Of a DNA stretch of 64,000 nt, positions 1-8,249 are shown one piece after another (position 1 is the first letter of the stretch; each line of letters opens with the position of its first letter). This DNA comes from Pseudomonas putida. GTDB taxonomy: Bacteria > Pseudomonadota > Gammaproteobacteria > Pseudomonadales > Pseudomonadaceae. Below the pieces are notes generated by a model that was not told the origin of the DNA, did not search any database, and saw only the letters and a program-made list of their open reading frames with translations. Location: the NCBI RefSeq assembly GCF_002906855.1, contig NZ_MINI01000048.1, forward strand, positions 620,001 to 684,000, read 5' to 3'. Both the position numbers and the translations under genes were made by a program.

Positions 1-732
1 CTGCGGTTCGGCGCTGCTCCAGAACGCCGCGTCGCGGGCAGGCCCGTCGGCCAGCAGGTCCCGCGCGGCCAGCAGGCGTTGCAGCTGGCGCGCCACGGCG
101 GCACCGGTATCGATGATGGCCACATCGGCAGGCACCATCTGCGCCAGCAGCGGGCGCAGAAACGGGTAATGGGTGCAGCCGAGGATCAACGTATCGCAGC
201 CAGCGGCCAACAGCGGCTGCACATACCCCTGCAGCAACTGGCGCAACTGCGGGCTGCCGAGGTCACCGGTTTCGATCAGCTCGACCAGCCCCGGGCAGGG
301 CTGGGTGACCACTTGCACGTCGTTAGCGAAGCGGTCAAGCAAGGCAGCAAACTTGGCACTTTGCAAGGTACCGGTGGTAGCCAGCACGCCGACCACGCCC
401 GAGCGGGTGGCGGCAGCGGCAGGCTTGACCGCCGGCTCCATACCGACCAAGGGCCAGTCGGGGTACAACTCGCGCAGGTCGGCAACCGCAGCCACAGTCG
501 CGGTATTGCAGGCCAGGACCATTGCCTTGGCACCTTGTGCCTGGAAGAACTCGGCGATGCGCCGGCAGCGCTGGCGGATGTAGTCCGGGGACTTCTCGCC
601 ATAGGGCACATGACCACAATCAGCCACGTACAGGAGTGACTCGTCTGGCAGCAGGCGCTGGATCTCGGCGAGTACCGACAAGCCGCCCACCCCCGAGTCC
701 ATCACGCCGACCGGCGCCGAGCGCTCAGCCAT
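1..732 (-). CDS. murI: glutamate racemase MurI (3' end outside window)
   Basis: Converts L-glutamate to D-glutamate for peptidoglycan precursors in the cytoplasm. The visible 244 residues open with MAERSAPVGVMDSGVGG, the substrate-binding loop of the family. Both catalytic cysteines are present: Cys75 in LACNTA and Cys186 in LGCTHYPF. The family is usually about 265 residues, so roughly 20 codons lie beyond base 1. The start overlaps the end of moeB by 8 bp, placing it last in the hemA-prfA-prmC-moeB-murI operon and suggesting translational coupling. The frame is intact in the part seen. Confidence 0.95.
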   Translation of the reverse strand, partial: MAERSAPVGVMDSGVGGLSVLAEIQRLLPDESLLYVADCGHVPYGEKSPDYIRQRCRRIAEFFQAQGAKAMVLACNTATVAAVADLRELYPDWPLVGMEPAVKPAAAATRSGVVGVLATTGTLQSAKFAALLDRFANDVQVVTQPCPGLVELIETGDLGSPQLRQLLQGYVQPLLAAGCDTLILGCTHYPFLRPLLAQMVPADVAIIDTGAAVARQLQRLLAARDLLADGPARDAAFWSSAEPQ

Positions 733-1480
733 CGCGCTTGCCACACACGGCACAAGCCGGGTCACGCTTGACCCGCAGCTCACGCAGCCGCGTGCCTAGG
801 GCATCGATCAACAGCAAACGGCCAATCAGCGGTTCGCCAAAGCCGGCCAGCAGCTTCATCGCCTCCAGTGCCTGCAGGCTACCGACCAGCCCCACCAGCG
901 GGCCGATCACGCCGGCTTCGCTGCAGGTCAGCTCGTCTTCGCTGCCGTGGCCGTACAGGCAGTGGTAGCAAGGGCTGTAGTCACGGCGCGGGTCGAACAC
1001 CGACAACTGGCCTTCCAGGCGGATCGCCGCGCCGCTCACCAGCGGTTTACCCGCCGCGAAGCAGGCCGCATTGACCGCCTCCCGCGTACCGAAGTTGTCG
1101 GAGCAGTCCAGCACCAGGTCGACTGCAGCCACTGCGGCGGCCAGGCAGTCTTCGTCCAGTGCCTGGCGGTGGGCGACCAGCGCGATCTCGGGGTTGATCG
1201 CCTGCAGCCGCTGCAACGCCGAATCCACCTTGCTCATGCCGACGCTGTCGCTGTCATGGATGACCTGCCGTTGCAGGTTGGTCAGGTCGACGGTGTCGAA
1301 GTCGGCCAGGTGCAGCTCCCCCACGCCCGCAGCCGCCAGGTACAGCGCCACCGGCGAGCCGAGGCCGCCGAGGCCGACGATCAATGCCTTGCTGTGCTTG
1401 AGCCGCAGCTGGCCGTCGATGTCCACCTGGGCCAGCAGAATCTGCCGGCTGTAACGCAACAGTTCCTGATCGCTCAGCAT
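725..1480 (-). CDS. moeB: HesA/MoeB/ThiF family adenylyltransferase (MoeB)
   Basis: E1-like enzyme that adenylates the C-terminal Gly-Gly of a sulfur-carrier protein (MoaD in molybdopterin synthesis, possibly ThiS as well). The 251-residue product has the nucleotide-binding loop GLGGLGS at residues 36-42, the following acidic motif ADFDTVDLTNLQRQ, a DNF motif near residue 128, and two zinc-binding CxxC pairs (CYHC near 170, CAVC near 244). It is the usual length for MoeB and lacks a rhodanese extension. It overlaps prmC by 7 bp and murI by 8 bp. MoeB versus ThiF cannot be settled by sequence alone; the conserved pseudomonad position favours MoeB. Confidence 0.9.
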   Translation of the reverse strand: MLSDQELLRYSRQILLAQVDIDGQLRLKHSKALIVGLGGLGSPVALYLAAAGVGELHLADFDTVDLTNLQRQVIHDSDSVGMSKVDSALQRLQAINPEIALVAHRQALDEDCLAAAVAAVDLVLDCSDNFGTREAVNAACFAAGKPLVSGAAIRLEGQLSVFDPRRDYSPCYHCLYGHGSEDELTCSEAGVIGPLVGLVGSLQALEAMKLLAGFGEPLIGRLLLIDALGTRLRELRVKRDPACAVCGKRDG

Positions 1481-2304
1481 GGCAGGCGCCCCAGTGAAAT
1501 ACGCTCGTGGCCGCCTAGGTCCTTGCGGCTGGCCACTTCGGTGAAGCCTTGCGCGCTCAGCAGAGCACGCACGTCCGTAGCCTGGTCGTAACCATGCTCG
1601 AGCAGCAGCCAGCCACCTGGCAACAGATGTTCTGGCGCATGGGCGACGATCACCCGCAGGTCATCGAGTCCATCGGTACCCGCCACCAGGGCACTGCTGG
1701 GCTCAAAACGCACGTCGCCTTCGACCAGGTGTGGGTCTTCGGCGCGGATGTATGGCGGGTTGCTGAGAATCAGGTCGAAACGCTGCCCGGCCAGGCTGCC
1801 AAACCAATGGCTGGCAAGCACCTGGACGTTGCCCAGGCCCAGACGCTGGCGATTGCGCTCGGCCAGCGCCACGGCTTCCTCGACGCGGTCCACGGCCGTC
1901 ACCTGCCAGGCCGGGCAATCGCTGGCCAAGGCCAGGGCAATGGCGCCGGTGCCGGTACCCAGGTCGAGGACCTTGGCTGACGATGCAGGCTGCAGCTCCA
2001 ACGCAGTTTCGACCAGCAGTTCGGTATCCGGGCGCGGTATGAGTGTATGTGGCGCCACTTCCAGATCGAGCTTCCAGAAGCCCTGCTGCCCCAGGATGTA
2101 GGCCACCGGCTCGCCGGCACGGCGGCGCTGCAGGTAGCTGGCGTAGGTCTCGGCATCTTCGCTGCTGACGATGCGCTCGGGCCAGGTGTGCAGGAAGCTG
2201 CGCGACTTGCCAATGGCGGCAGCCAGCAGCAGTTCGGCGTCCAGGCGCTCGCTGGGCGAGTCTGGCAGCTGCGCGTTGCGCAAGAGGCTGGCAATGATGG
2301 TCAT
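1474..2304 (-). CDS. prmC: peptide chain release factor N5-glutamine methyltransferase
   Basis: Uses S-adenosylmethionine to methylate the glutamine of the GGQ motif in RF1 and RF2, raising termination efficiency. The 276-residue protein has a helical N-terminal substrate-recognition domain, then the SAM motif DLGTGTG (residues 114-120) and the catalytic NPPY signature (182-185). Its start overlaps the stop of prfA in a TGATG arrangement, so enzyme and substrate genes are translationally coupled. Length and motifs are normal. Confidence 0.97.
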   Translation of the reverse strand: MTIIASLLRNAQLPDSPSERLDAELLLAAAIGKSRSFLHTWPERIVSSEDAETYASYLQRRRAGEPVAYILGQQGFWKLDLEVAPHTLIPRPDTELLVETALELQPASSAKVLDLGTGTGAIALALASDCPAWQVTAVDRVEEAVALAERNRQRLGLGNVQVLASHWFGSLAGQRFDLILSNPPYIRAEDPHLVEGDVRFEPSSALVAGTDGLDDLRVIVAHAPEHLLPGGWLLLEHGYDQATDVRALLSAQGFTEVASRKDLGGHERISLGRLPC

Positions 2305-3386
2305 CAGTCCCCCAGGGCAGCCAGTTGGTCGGCTTGGTATTCGGCCAGCAACGGTTCGATCACGGCCTCCACGCCACCGGCAAGGATGTCGTCGAGGGAG
2401 TACAGAGTCAGGTTGATGCGGTGATCAGTCACCCGCCCCTGTGGATAATTGTAGGTACGGATGCGTTCGGAGCGGTCGCCGGAACCGACCAGCAGCTTGC
2501 GCTCGCTGGCTATGGCGTTCTGCGCGGCGCTGGTCTGCATGTCGTTGAGCTTGGCGGACAGCCAGGACATGGCGCGGGCGCGGTTCTTGTGCTGCGAGCG
2601 CTCTTCCTGGCACTCGACCACGATGCCGGTGGGCAAGTGGGTGATGCGGATCGCCGAGTCGGTCTTGTTCACGTGCTGACCGCCGGCGCCCGAGGCGCGG
2701 TAGGTGTCGACGCGCAGGTCGGCCGGATTGATCTCGATTGCCGCTTGTTCATCGGGCTCGGGCAGCACGGCCACGGTACAGGCCGAGGTATGGATACGGC
2801 CCTGGGATTCGGTTTCCGGCACACGCTGAACACGGTGCGCACCAGACTCGAATTTGAGCTTGGCGTACACGTTATCGCCTTCGACACGGGCAATGATCTC
2901 TTTATAGCCGCCGTGCTCGCCCTCGTTCTCGGAGAGGATCTCCAGGCGCCAGCCGCGCTTCTCGGCATAGCGCGAGTACATGCGGAACAGGTCGCCAGAG
3001 AAGATTGCCGCCTCGTCACCACCAGTGCCAGCGCGGATTTCGAGGAACACGTTGCGACCATCGTTGGGGTCCTTGGGCAGCAGCATGCGCTGCAAGTGGG
3101 ACTCCAGCTCGACCAGCTGCTCCTTGGCTTCGCGTACTTCCTCGACGGCCATCTCGCGCAGGTCGGGGTCGGCGTCCTTGAGCAGCGCCTGGGCGCCTTC
3201 GAGGTCGTCCTGCACCTTGCGCCACTCTTTATAGGCGGCGTAAACCGGCTCGACTTCGGCGTATTCGCGGGAATAGGCGCGGAAGCGGGTCTGGTCGGAT
3301 ATGACTTCGGCGTCACCAAGCAGCGCGGTGAGTTCCTCGAAGCGGTCCTGGAGAATCTCCAGTTTGTTCAGCAGCGACGCTTTCAT
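2304..3386 (-). CDS. prfA: peptide chain release factor 1
   Basis: RF1, which reads UAA and UAG and triggers peptidyl-tRNA hydrolysis on the ribosome. 360 residues, the normal length. It carries the catalytic GGQ (residues 235-237) and a codon-recognition tripeptide PET at 190-192 within RVPETESQGRIHTS, matching the PxT signature of RF1 rather than the SPF of RF2. The ATG overlaps the hemA stop by 4 bp and the gene is followed immediately by prmC, which modifies its GGQ glutamine. Confidence 0.98.
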   Translation of the reverse strand: MKASLLNKLEILQDRFEELTALLGDAEVISDQTRFRAYSREYAEVEPVYAAYKEWRKVQDDLEGAQALLKDADPDLREMAVEEVREAKEQLVELESHLQRMLLPKDPNDGRNVFLEIRAGTGGDEAAIFSGDLFRMYSRYAEKRGWRLEILSENEGEHGGYKEIIARVEGDNVYAKLKFESGAHRVQRVPETESQGRIHTSACTVAVLPEPDEQAAIEINPADLRVDTYRASGAGGQHVNKTDSAIRITHLPTGIVVECQEERSQHKNRARAMSWLSAKLNDMQTSAAQNAIASERKLLVGSGDRSERIRTYNYPQGRVTDHRINLTLYSLDDILAGGVEAVIEPLLAEYQADQLAALGD

Positions 3387-4660
3387 TGCGGGGATTTGTC
3401 CGTCGAGCCCTCGTTGAGGGCAAAGAGTTCCTGGGCCATGGCCAGCGCATCGAGGCGGCCCTCGGCCGAGAGCTTTTTCAGCTGCACGCTAGGGGCATGC
3501 AGGAGTTTGTTGGTCAGGCCCCGGGCCAGTTGCGCCAGTACATCCTCGGGGTTGCCGCCATTGGCCAGCAGGCGTTGGGCCTTTTGCAGTTCTTCGTCAC
3601 GCAGGCGCTCGCTTTGCTGGCGGTAGGCACGCAGCACATCGACGGCGGCCAGTTCGCGCAGGCGCAGCATGAAGTCTTCGGCGCCCACCGAAACCAGCTC
3701 CTCGGCGGCCTGGGCTGCGCCCTGGCGGCTCTTGAGGTTTTCCGCGACCACTTCGTGCAGGTCATCGACGGTGTACAGGTAGACGTCGTCGAGTTCGCTC
3801 ACTTGCGGCTCGATGTCGCGCGGCACGGCGATATCGACCATGAAGATCGGTTTGTGCCGGCGTTGCTTCAGCGCGCTTTCCACTGCGCCCTTGCCGAGGA
3901 TCGGCAGCTGGCTGGCGGTGGAGCTGATGACGATGTCGCTGTTGGCCAGCTCCTGCGGGATGTCGGCCAGCAGCACGGCATGGGCCCCGAACTGCTCGGC
4001 GAGAATGCTCGCCCGCTCCAGGGTGCGGTTGGCCACGACGATGCGGCGCACACCTTGTTCATGCAGGTGGCGGGCGACCAGGGTGATGGTTTCGCCGGCG
4101 CCGATCAGCAGGGCCTGACTGCGGCCCAGGTCACTGAAGATCTGCTTGGCCAGGCTGACCGCGGCGAATGCCACGGAAACCGGGTTTTCGCCGATCGCGG
4201 TGTCGGTGCGCACCTGCTTGGCGGCGCTGAAGGTCGCCTGGAACAGGCGCCCGAGCAGCGGGCCGATGGTGCCGGCCTCACGCGCCACCGCGTAGGCGGA
4301 CTTCATCTGGCCGAGGATCTGCGGTTCGCCAAGCACCAGCGAATCGAGCCCGGAGGCCACCCGCATCATGTGCTTCACTGCATCGTGCTCTTCATGGACG
4401 TAGGCACTGGCGCGCAGCTCATCCAGGCTCAGCCGGTGATACGCGGCCAGCCATTGCAGGACGGCGTCGGCGGACAGGTGGTCCTGCTCTATATAAAGCT
4501 CGCTACGGTTGCAGGTCGACAGGATCGCCGCCTCACGGCTGGCGGTCAGTCGGCAGAGCTGCTGCAGGGCGTCTACCAGCTGCTCTGGGGTAAACGCCAC
4601 GCGCTCGCGTACGTCTACCGAGGCAGTCTTATGGTTGATACCAAGTGCAAGAAAGGCCAT
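3383..4660 (-). CDS. hemA: glutamyl-tRNA reductase
   Basis: NADPH-dependent reduction of glutamyl-tRNA to glutamate-1-semialdehyde, the first committed step of C5-pathway haem synthesis. The start MAFLALGINHKTA is chosen because this N-terminus is characteristic of the family; the longer open frame upstream reads through non-conserved, REP-containing DNA. The 425-residue product has the catalytic Cys50 in LSTCNRSE and the dinucleotide loop GAGET near residue 190, followed by a C-terminal helical dimerisation domain. First gene of the operon with prfA. Confidence 0.97.
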   Translation of the reverse strand: MAFLALGINHKTASVDVRERVAFTPEQLVDALQQLCRLTASREAAILSTCNRSELYIEQDHLSADAVLQWLAAYHRLSLDELRASAYVHEEHDAVKHMMRVASGLDSLVLGEPQILGQMKSAYAVAREAGTIGPLLGRLFQATFSAAKQVRTDTAIGENPVSVAFAAVSLAKQIFSDLGRSQALLIGAGETITLVARHLHEQGVRRIVVANRTLERASILAEQFGAHAVLLADIPQELANSDIVISSTASQLPILGKGAVESALKQRRHKPIFMVDIAVPRDIEPQVSELDDVYLYTVDDLHEVVAENLKSRQGAAQAAEELVSVGAEDFMLRLRELAAVDVLRAYRQQSERLRDEELQKAQRLLANGGNPEDVLAQLARGLTNKLLHAPSVQLKKLSAEGRLDALAMAQELFALNEGSTDKSPQ

Positions 4661-5116
4661 GCAAGGTCGCTGGTTGTGACAAGAAGCCGATAATTGTCCT
4701 CTTTCGCAGGTTTTAGAACAACCACCGTTCGCTATTGTCGCGATAGACCAGGCCGGCCCGGCCCCGGAGGCCCTCCCTGCCATGGCTGAGGCAAGCACGA
4801 AACCTGTGGGAGCGGGCTTGCCCGCGAAGAGGCCAGAGCAGACCAAGCCAAAATCTTTTGAGCCTCCTCCCTCACCAGGCTGCTCGCCCCGAACGATTGC
4901 ACAGCTTGCGGGTAATATTTTCCACAAAAACACCTTTCAATGAAATCTTTCGACATATCCACAGCGAAGTTATCCACAATCTTGTAGTCCATTTCCCAAA
5001 TATAGCCCCCTCTATTGCGATGCTCAATATCGATGCCTAGCCTTGCCAATCACTGACCGGTTCAAGTTCCTCGCCAGAAATTCAATCCCTTTAATGATTG
5101 CCAAGGAGAGGTAAGC
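4661..5116. other. AT-rich hemA upstream region with REP copy and DnaA-box-like 9-mers
   Basis: No gene is confidently called here. It holds the hemA 5' region (about 4661-4760), one REP copy (4802-4841), and an AT-rich strip (4865-5115) ending in the Shine-Dalgarno sequence of the hcp-like gene. A minus-strand frame (5049-4732) can be read with an unusually protein-like stretch (GYIWEMDYKIVDNF and onward), but its only upstream starts are weak and its 3' half runs through the REP. Three same-direction 9-mers resemble DnaA boxes: ttttccaca at 4918, atatccaca at 4955 and ttatccaca at 4970, the last a perfect match to the consensus. Confidence 0.5.
4802..4841 (+). repeat. REP element, single copy
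   Basis: Contains the core agcgggcttg-cccgcgaagaggcc, an imperfect palindrome of the P. putida type REP. It lies between hemA and the accessory strip. The same element occurs about ten more times in this window, often as head-to-head pairs. Confidence 0.85.
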
Positions 5117-5752
5117 ATGGCATTTGACGCATATATACAAATCGACGCAATCGCGGGCGAAGCACTGGATGAAAAATACAACAAATGGATTGAAGTCACC
5201 GGCTACGACTTTGGCGTAAGCCAAAGCACTTCAGCCACTGCTAGCTCCGCTGGCGGGGCTACGTCAGGCCGCACTGCCGTCAGCAATTTCAGATTCACCA
5301 AGTTTCTCGACAGCGCCAGTTGCAAACTGATGGAGGCCAGTTGTGCAGGTCTGCACCTCAAGGAAGTAAACTCGCACTGTGTCGCGCGCGAAAACAAAGG
5401 GTCGATCAAAAGAACCCTAGGCATTTCCACGAAAAGCTATTTGCATACAGGGGAAATAGCGGGGTACGCGGATAAGGTTGCAAGAGTGGGCAAAGCAGCG
5501 CGCCTGATCAAGAATGGCAGCTATATCGGCGTTGCACTCGGAGTGGGGGCTACGGGGCTCGAAATTCAGAAGGCCTGCACCTTGGGGCGAGAGGATGAAT
5601 GCAGCAGAGCGCAGTTCGTCGAGATCGCTGACGCGAAGGAGGTCGAGGCTTTCCCCCCAAAGCATCGACGCATTCTAGTTTGCCTACTGGTCTTACATCT
5701 CACGCAGCTCTCTGCGCTCGTGCTCTCCCACTTCCTCTTTCCAGTTCAATAA
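5117..5752 (+). pseudogene. Hcp N-terminal half fused to effector-like C-terminal remnant
   Basis: A 211-codon open frame preceded by a good Shine-Dalgarno (aaggagagg). Residues 1 to about 84 look like a standard pseudomonad Hcp type VI tube protein: MAFDAYIQID start, GVSQSTSATASSAGGATSGR loop, FTKFLDSAS, and CAGLHLKEV. The similarity stops there, about half way through the usual 160-170 residue Hcp fold. The rest (TLGISTKS, AGYADKVARVGKAARLIKNG, KACTLGREDEC) recalls, from memory, the C-terminal part of large glycine-zipper pseudomonad effectors, and the last 40 residues look out of frame. Base composition is poorer in G+C than the flanks. Most likely an hcp-effector island collapsed by a deletion; a half-Hcp cannot build a hexameric ring. 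Confidence 0.65.
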
Positions 5753-5910
5753 CCGAATAAAAGGGGCGACCTCCACCACCGAACCTCTCACCTACCCCGA
5801 TGTCCGAGCTAGCATCACCCAAGCTGTAAACCACGACCTTCGCAGGTGGGTTTGCCCCCGCGCTTGTGTCATCATGCTCCGACCGCCGGTTAGTCTTTTT
5901 AAGCCTCTCT

Positions 5911-7623
5911 ATGAACAGACCCTACGCACTGCTGCTTGCCTTCGCCCTGCTCCAGGGCTGCCAGAGCCTGGCCCCGCACAATGCCGAGCCTCCTGCCGCC
6001 GAGGCCGAGGCGAAGAAGCCCGTGGTGTATGGGTCATTCACGCAAGACACCCTTTATAGCCTGCTGGTAGCGGAACTGGCCGGGCAACGAAACCGTTTCG
6101 ACATCGCCTTGGCCAACTACGCCGACCAGGCCGAGAAGACCCAGGACCCGGCCGTCTCCGAGCGCGCCTACCGGATTGCCGAGTACCTCGGCGCCGACGA
6201 GCCGGCGCTGGACAGCGCGCTGATCTGGGCCAAGAACGACCCGCAGAACCTCGACGCCCAGCGCGCCGCCGCCATCCAGCTGGCCCGAGCCGGTCGCTAC
6301 GACGACTCCATGACGTATATGGAGAAGGTGCTGCAAGGCCAGGGTGACACCCACTTCGACTTCCTCGCCCTGTCCGCCGCCGAAACCGACCAGAGCACCC
6401 GCGACGGCCTGATGCAGAGCTTCGACCGCCTGCTGGTCAAATACCCGGACAACAGCCAGCTGGTGTTCGGCAAGGCGCTGCTGCTGAACCAGGACGGCAA
6501 GGCTAAGGAAGCCCTTGACCTGCTCGAAGCGCACCCGACGCAGAATGGCGAAATCGCCCCGATCCTGCTGCGTGCCCGCCTGCTCCAGAGCCTGGACCGT
6601 GGCCCTGAAGCGCTGCCGCTGCTGCGTGGTGCTATCCGTGACAATCCGGAAGACAAGCGCCTGCGCCTGACCTACGCGCGCACCTTGGTCGAACAGGACC
6701 GCATGGCCGACGCCAAGGCCGAATTCCTCAGCCTGGTCCAGCAGTACCCGGATGACGACGAATCGCGTTACTCCCTGGCCCTGGTGTGCCTGGAGATGAA
6801 AGACTGGGACGAAGCCGAGGTGTACCTGCGCGAGCTGATCGAGCGCGCCAGCAACGTCGATGCCGCCCACCTGAACCTGGGCCGCATCGCCGAGGAGCGC
6901 CATGACCCGGCAGGTGCCCTGCGCGAGTACGCCCTGGTCGGCAACGGCCCGGACTACCTGCCGGCGCAACTGCGCCAGGCCGACATCCTCATCGCCAACG
7001 GTCGCGGCACCGAGGCTTCGCGCCTGCTCGCCGAGGCCCGCGAGTCGCAGCCTGACTACGCCGTGCAGCTGTACCTGATCGAATCGGAAAGCTACAGCAA
7101 CAACAACAAGGACGCCCAGGCCGACCAGGTCCTGCAGCAAGCCCTCAACCGCTACCCGGACGACCTCAACCTGCTTTATACCCGCGCCATGCTGGCCGAA
7201 AAGCGCGATGACCTGCCGCTGATGGAAAAAGACCTGCGCGCCATCATCGCCCGCGAGCCGGACAACGCCATGGCGCTGAACGCCCTCGGCTACACCCTGG
7301 CCGACCGCACCACCCGCTACAGCGAAGCCAAGGCTCTGATCGACAAGGCCCACCAGCTGACCCCGGACGACCCTGCCGTGCTCGACAGCCTGGGCTGGAT
7401 CAACTACCGCCTGGGCCACCTCGACGAGGCTGAAAACTACCTGCGCCAGGCCTTCGCCCGCTTCCCCGACCACGAAGTGGCCGCTCACCTGGGCGAAGTC
7501 CTGTGGGCCAACGGCAAGCGCCGCGAAGCCCGCCAGGTCTGGGCCAAGGGCTTCGAAGCCCAGGCCGACAGCCCCATCCTGCGCAAAACCATTCTGCGCC
7601 TGACCGGATCCGAGACCCTTTAA
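5911..7623 (+). CDS. tetratricopeptide repeat lipoprotein
   Basis: A 570-residue protein with a lipoprotein signal (MNRPYALLLAFALLQGC, acylated Cys17), so it should be anchored in the outer membrane facing the periplasm. The remainder is a solenoid of TPR-like helical pairs, with typical repeats such as NAMALNALGYTLADR and PAVLDSLGWINYRLGHLDEAENYLRQA near residues 455-520. The start is set by the lipobox; longer frames at 5866 would push the signal inward. It precedes lolB in many pseudomonads, which suggests envelope assembly or lipoprotein trafficking, but the exact role is unknown to me. Confidence 0.9.
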   Translation: MNRPYALLLAFALLQGCQSLAPHNAEPPAAEAEAKKPVVYGSFTQDTLYSLLVAELAGQRNRFDIALANYADQAEKTQDPAVSERAYRIAEYLGADEPALDSALIWAKNDPQNLDAQRAAAIQLARAGRYDDSMTYMEKVLQGQGDTHFDFLALSAAETDQSTRDGLMQSFDRLLVKYPDNSQLVFGKALLLNQDGKAKEALDLLEAHPTQNGEIAPILLRARLLQSLDRGPEALPLLRGAIRDNPEDKRLRLTYARTLVEQDRMADAKAEFLSLVQQYPDDDESRYSLALVCLEMKDWDEAEVYLRELIERASNVDAAHLNLGRIAEERHDPAGALREYALVGNGPDYLPAQLRQADILIANGRGTEASRLLAEARESQPDYAVQLYLIESESYSNNNKDAQADQVLQQALNRYPDDLNLLYTRAMLAEKRDDLPLMEKDLRAIIAREPDNAMALNALGYTLADRTTRYSEAKALIDKAHQLTPDDPAVLDSLGWINYRLGHLDEAENYLRQAFARFPDHEVAAHLGEVLWANGKRREARQVWAKGFEAQADSPILRKTILRLTGSETL

Positions 7624-7627
7624 CGCC

Positions 7628-8245
7628 ATGTTTCTGCGCCATTGCATCACCTTCACCCTGATCGCCATGCTGGCCGGCTGTGCCGGCTTCGGGAGCCGCG
7701 AGGCCCTGCAGGGTCACGGCGACCCACAGCAGTGGCGCGCCCATAAAGAGCAGCTGAGCAGGCTCGACGGCTGGCAGATCAACGGCAAGGTCGGCATCCG
7801 CGCCCCGCGCGACTCCGGCAGCGGCACGCTGTTCTGGCTGCAACGCCAGGATTACTACGACATCCGCCTGGCCGGCCCGCTCGGCCGCGGCGCGGCTCGC
7901 TTGACTGGCCGCCCCGGCGGCGTGGTGCTGGAAGTGGCCAACCAGGGCCGCTATGAAGCCGCCAGCCCCGAGGCCCTGCTGGAAGAACAGCTTGGCTGGC
8001 AACTGCCGGTCTCGCACCTGGTCTGGTGGGTCCGTGGCCTGCCCGCACCCGACAGCAAGAGCAAGCTCACCCTCGATGGCGACAGCCGCCTGGCCAGCCT
8101 CGAGCAGGATGGCTGGCAGGTTCAGTACCTGAGCTATACCGAGCAGAACGGCTACTGGTTGCCGGAGCGCATGAAGCTGCATGGTAAAGACCTCGACGTG
8201 ACCCTGGTAGTCAAGGACTGGCAGCCACGCCAGCTGGGGCACTGA
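7628..8245 (+). CDS. lolB: outer membrane lipoprotein receptor LolB
   Basis: Receives lipoproteins from the periplasmic carrier LolA and inserts them in the outer membrane. The 205-residue product is itself a lipoprotein (LAMLAGC-type lipobox, Cys18 of MFLRHCITFTLIAMLAGC) and shows the family's WQINGKVGIRAP and GSGTLFWLQ strands of the half-barrel. It starts 4 bp after the TPR lipoprotein stop and ends 4 bp before ispE, a classic lolB-ispE arrangement. Confidence 0.95.
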   Translation: MFLRHCITFTLIAMLAGCAGFGSREALQGHGDPQQWRAHKEQLSRLDGWQINGKVGIRAPRDSGSGTLFWLQRQDYYDIRLAGPLGRGAARLTGRPGGVVLEVANQGRYEAASPEALLEEQLGWQLPVSHLVWWVRGLPAPDSKSKLTLDGDSRLASLEQDGWQVQYLSYTEQNGYWLPERMKLHGKDLDVTLVVKDWQPRQLGH

Positions 8246-8249
8246 TCGC

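Noticed and set aside
4732..5049. Minus-strand 105-codon frame next to hemA with a protein-like first half
   Set aside because: Only a TTG start, its second half runs through a REP copy and the hemA upstream region, and no family is recognised. It may be a remnant of a lost gene, but I cannot support a coding call.
6034..7668. Long open frame opposite the TPR lipoprotein gene
   Set aside because: It mirrors the repeats of the real gene in a G+C-rich region; composition (Val/Gln/Gly-rich, no start context) is that of an antisense shadow. The same applies to other long antisense frames, such as those opposite the NCS1 permease, MksB and the Lon-like gene.
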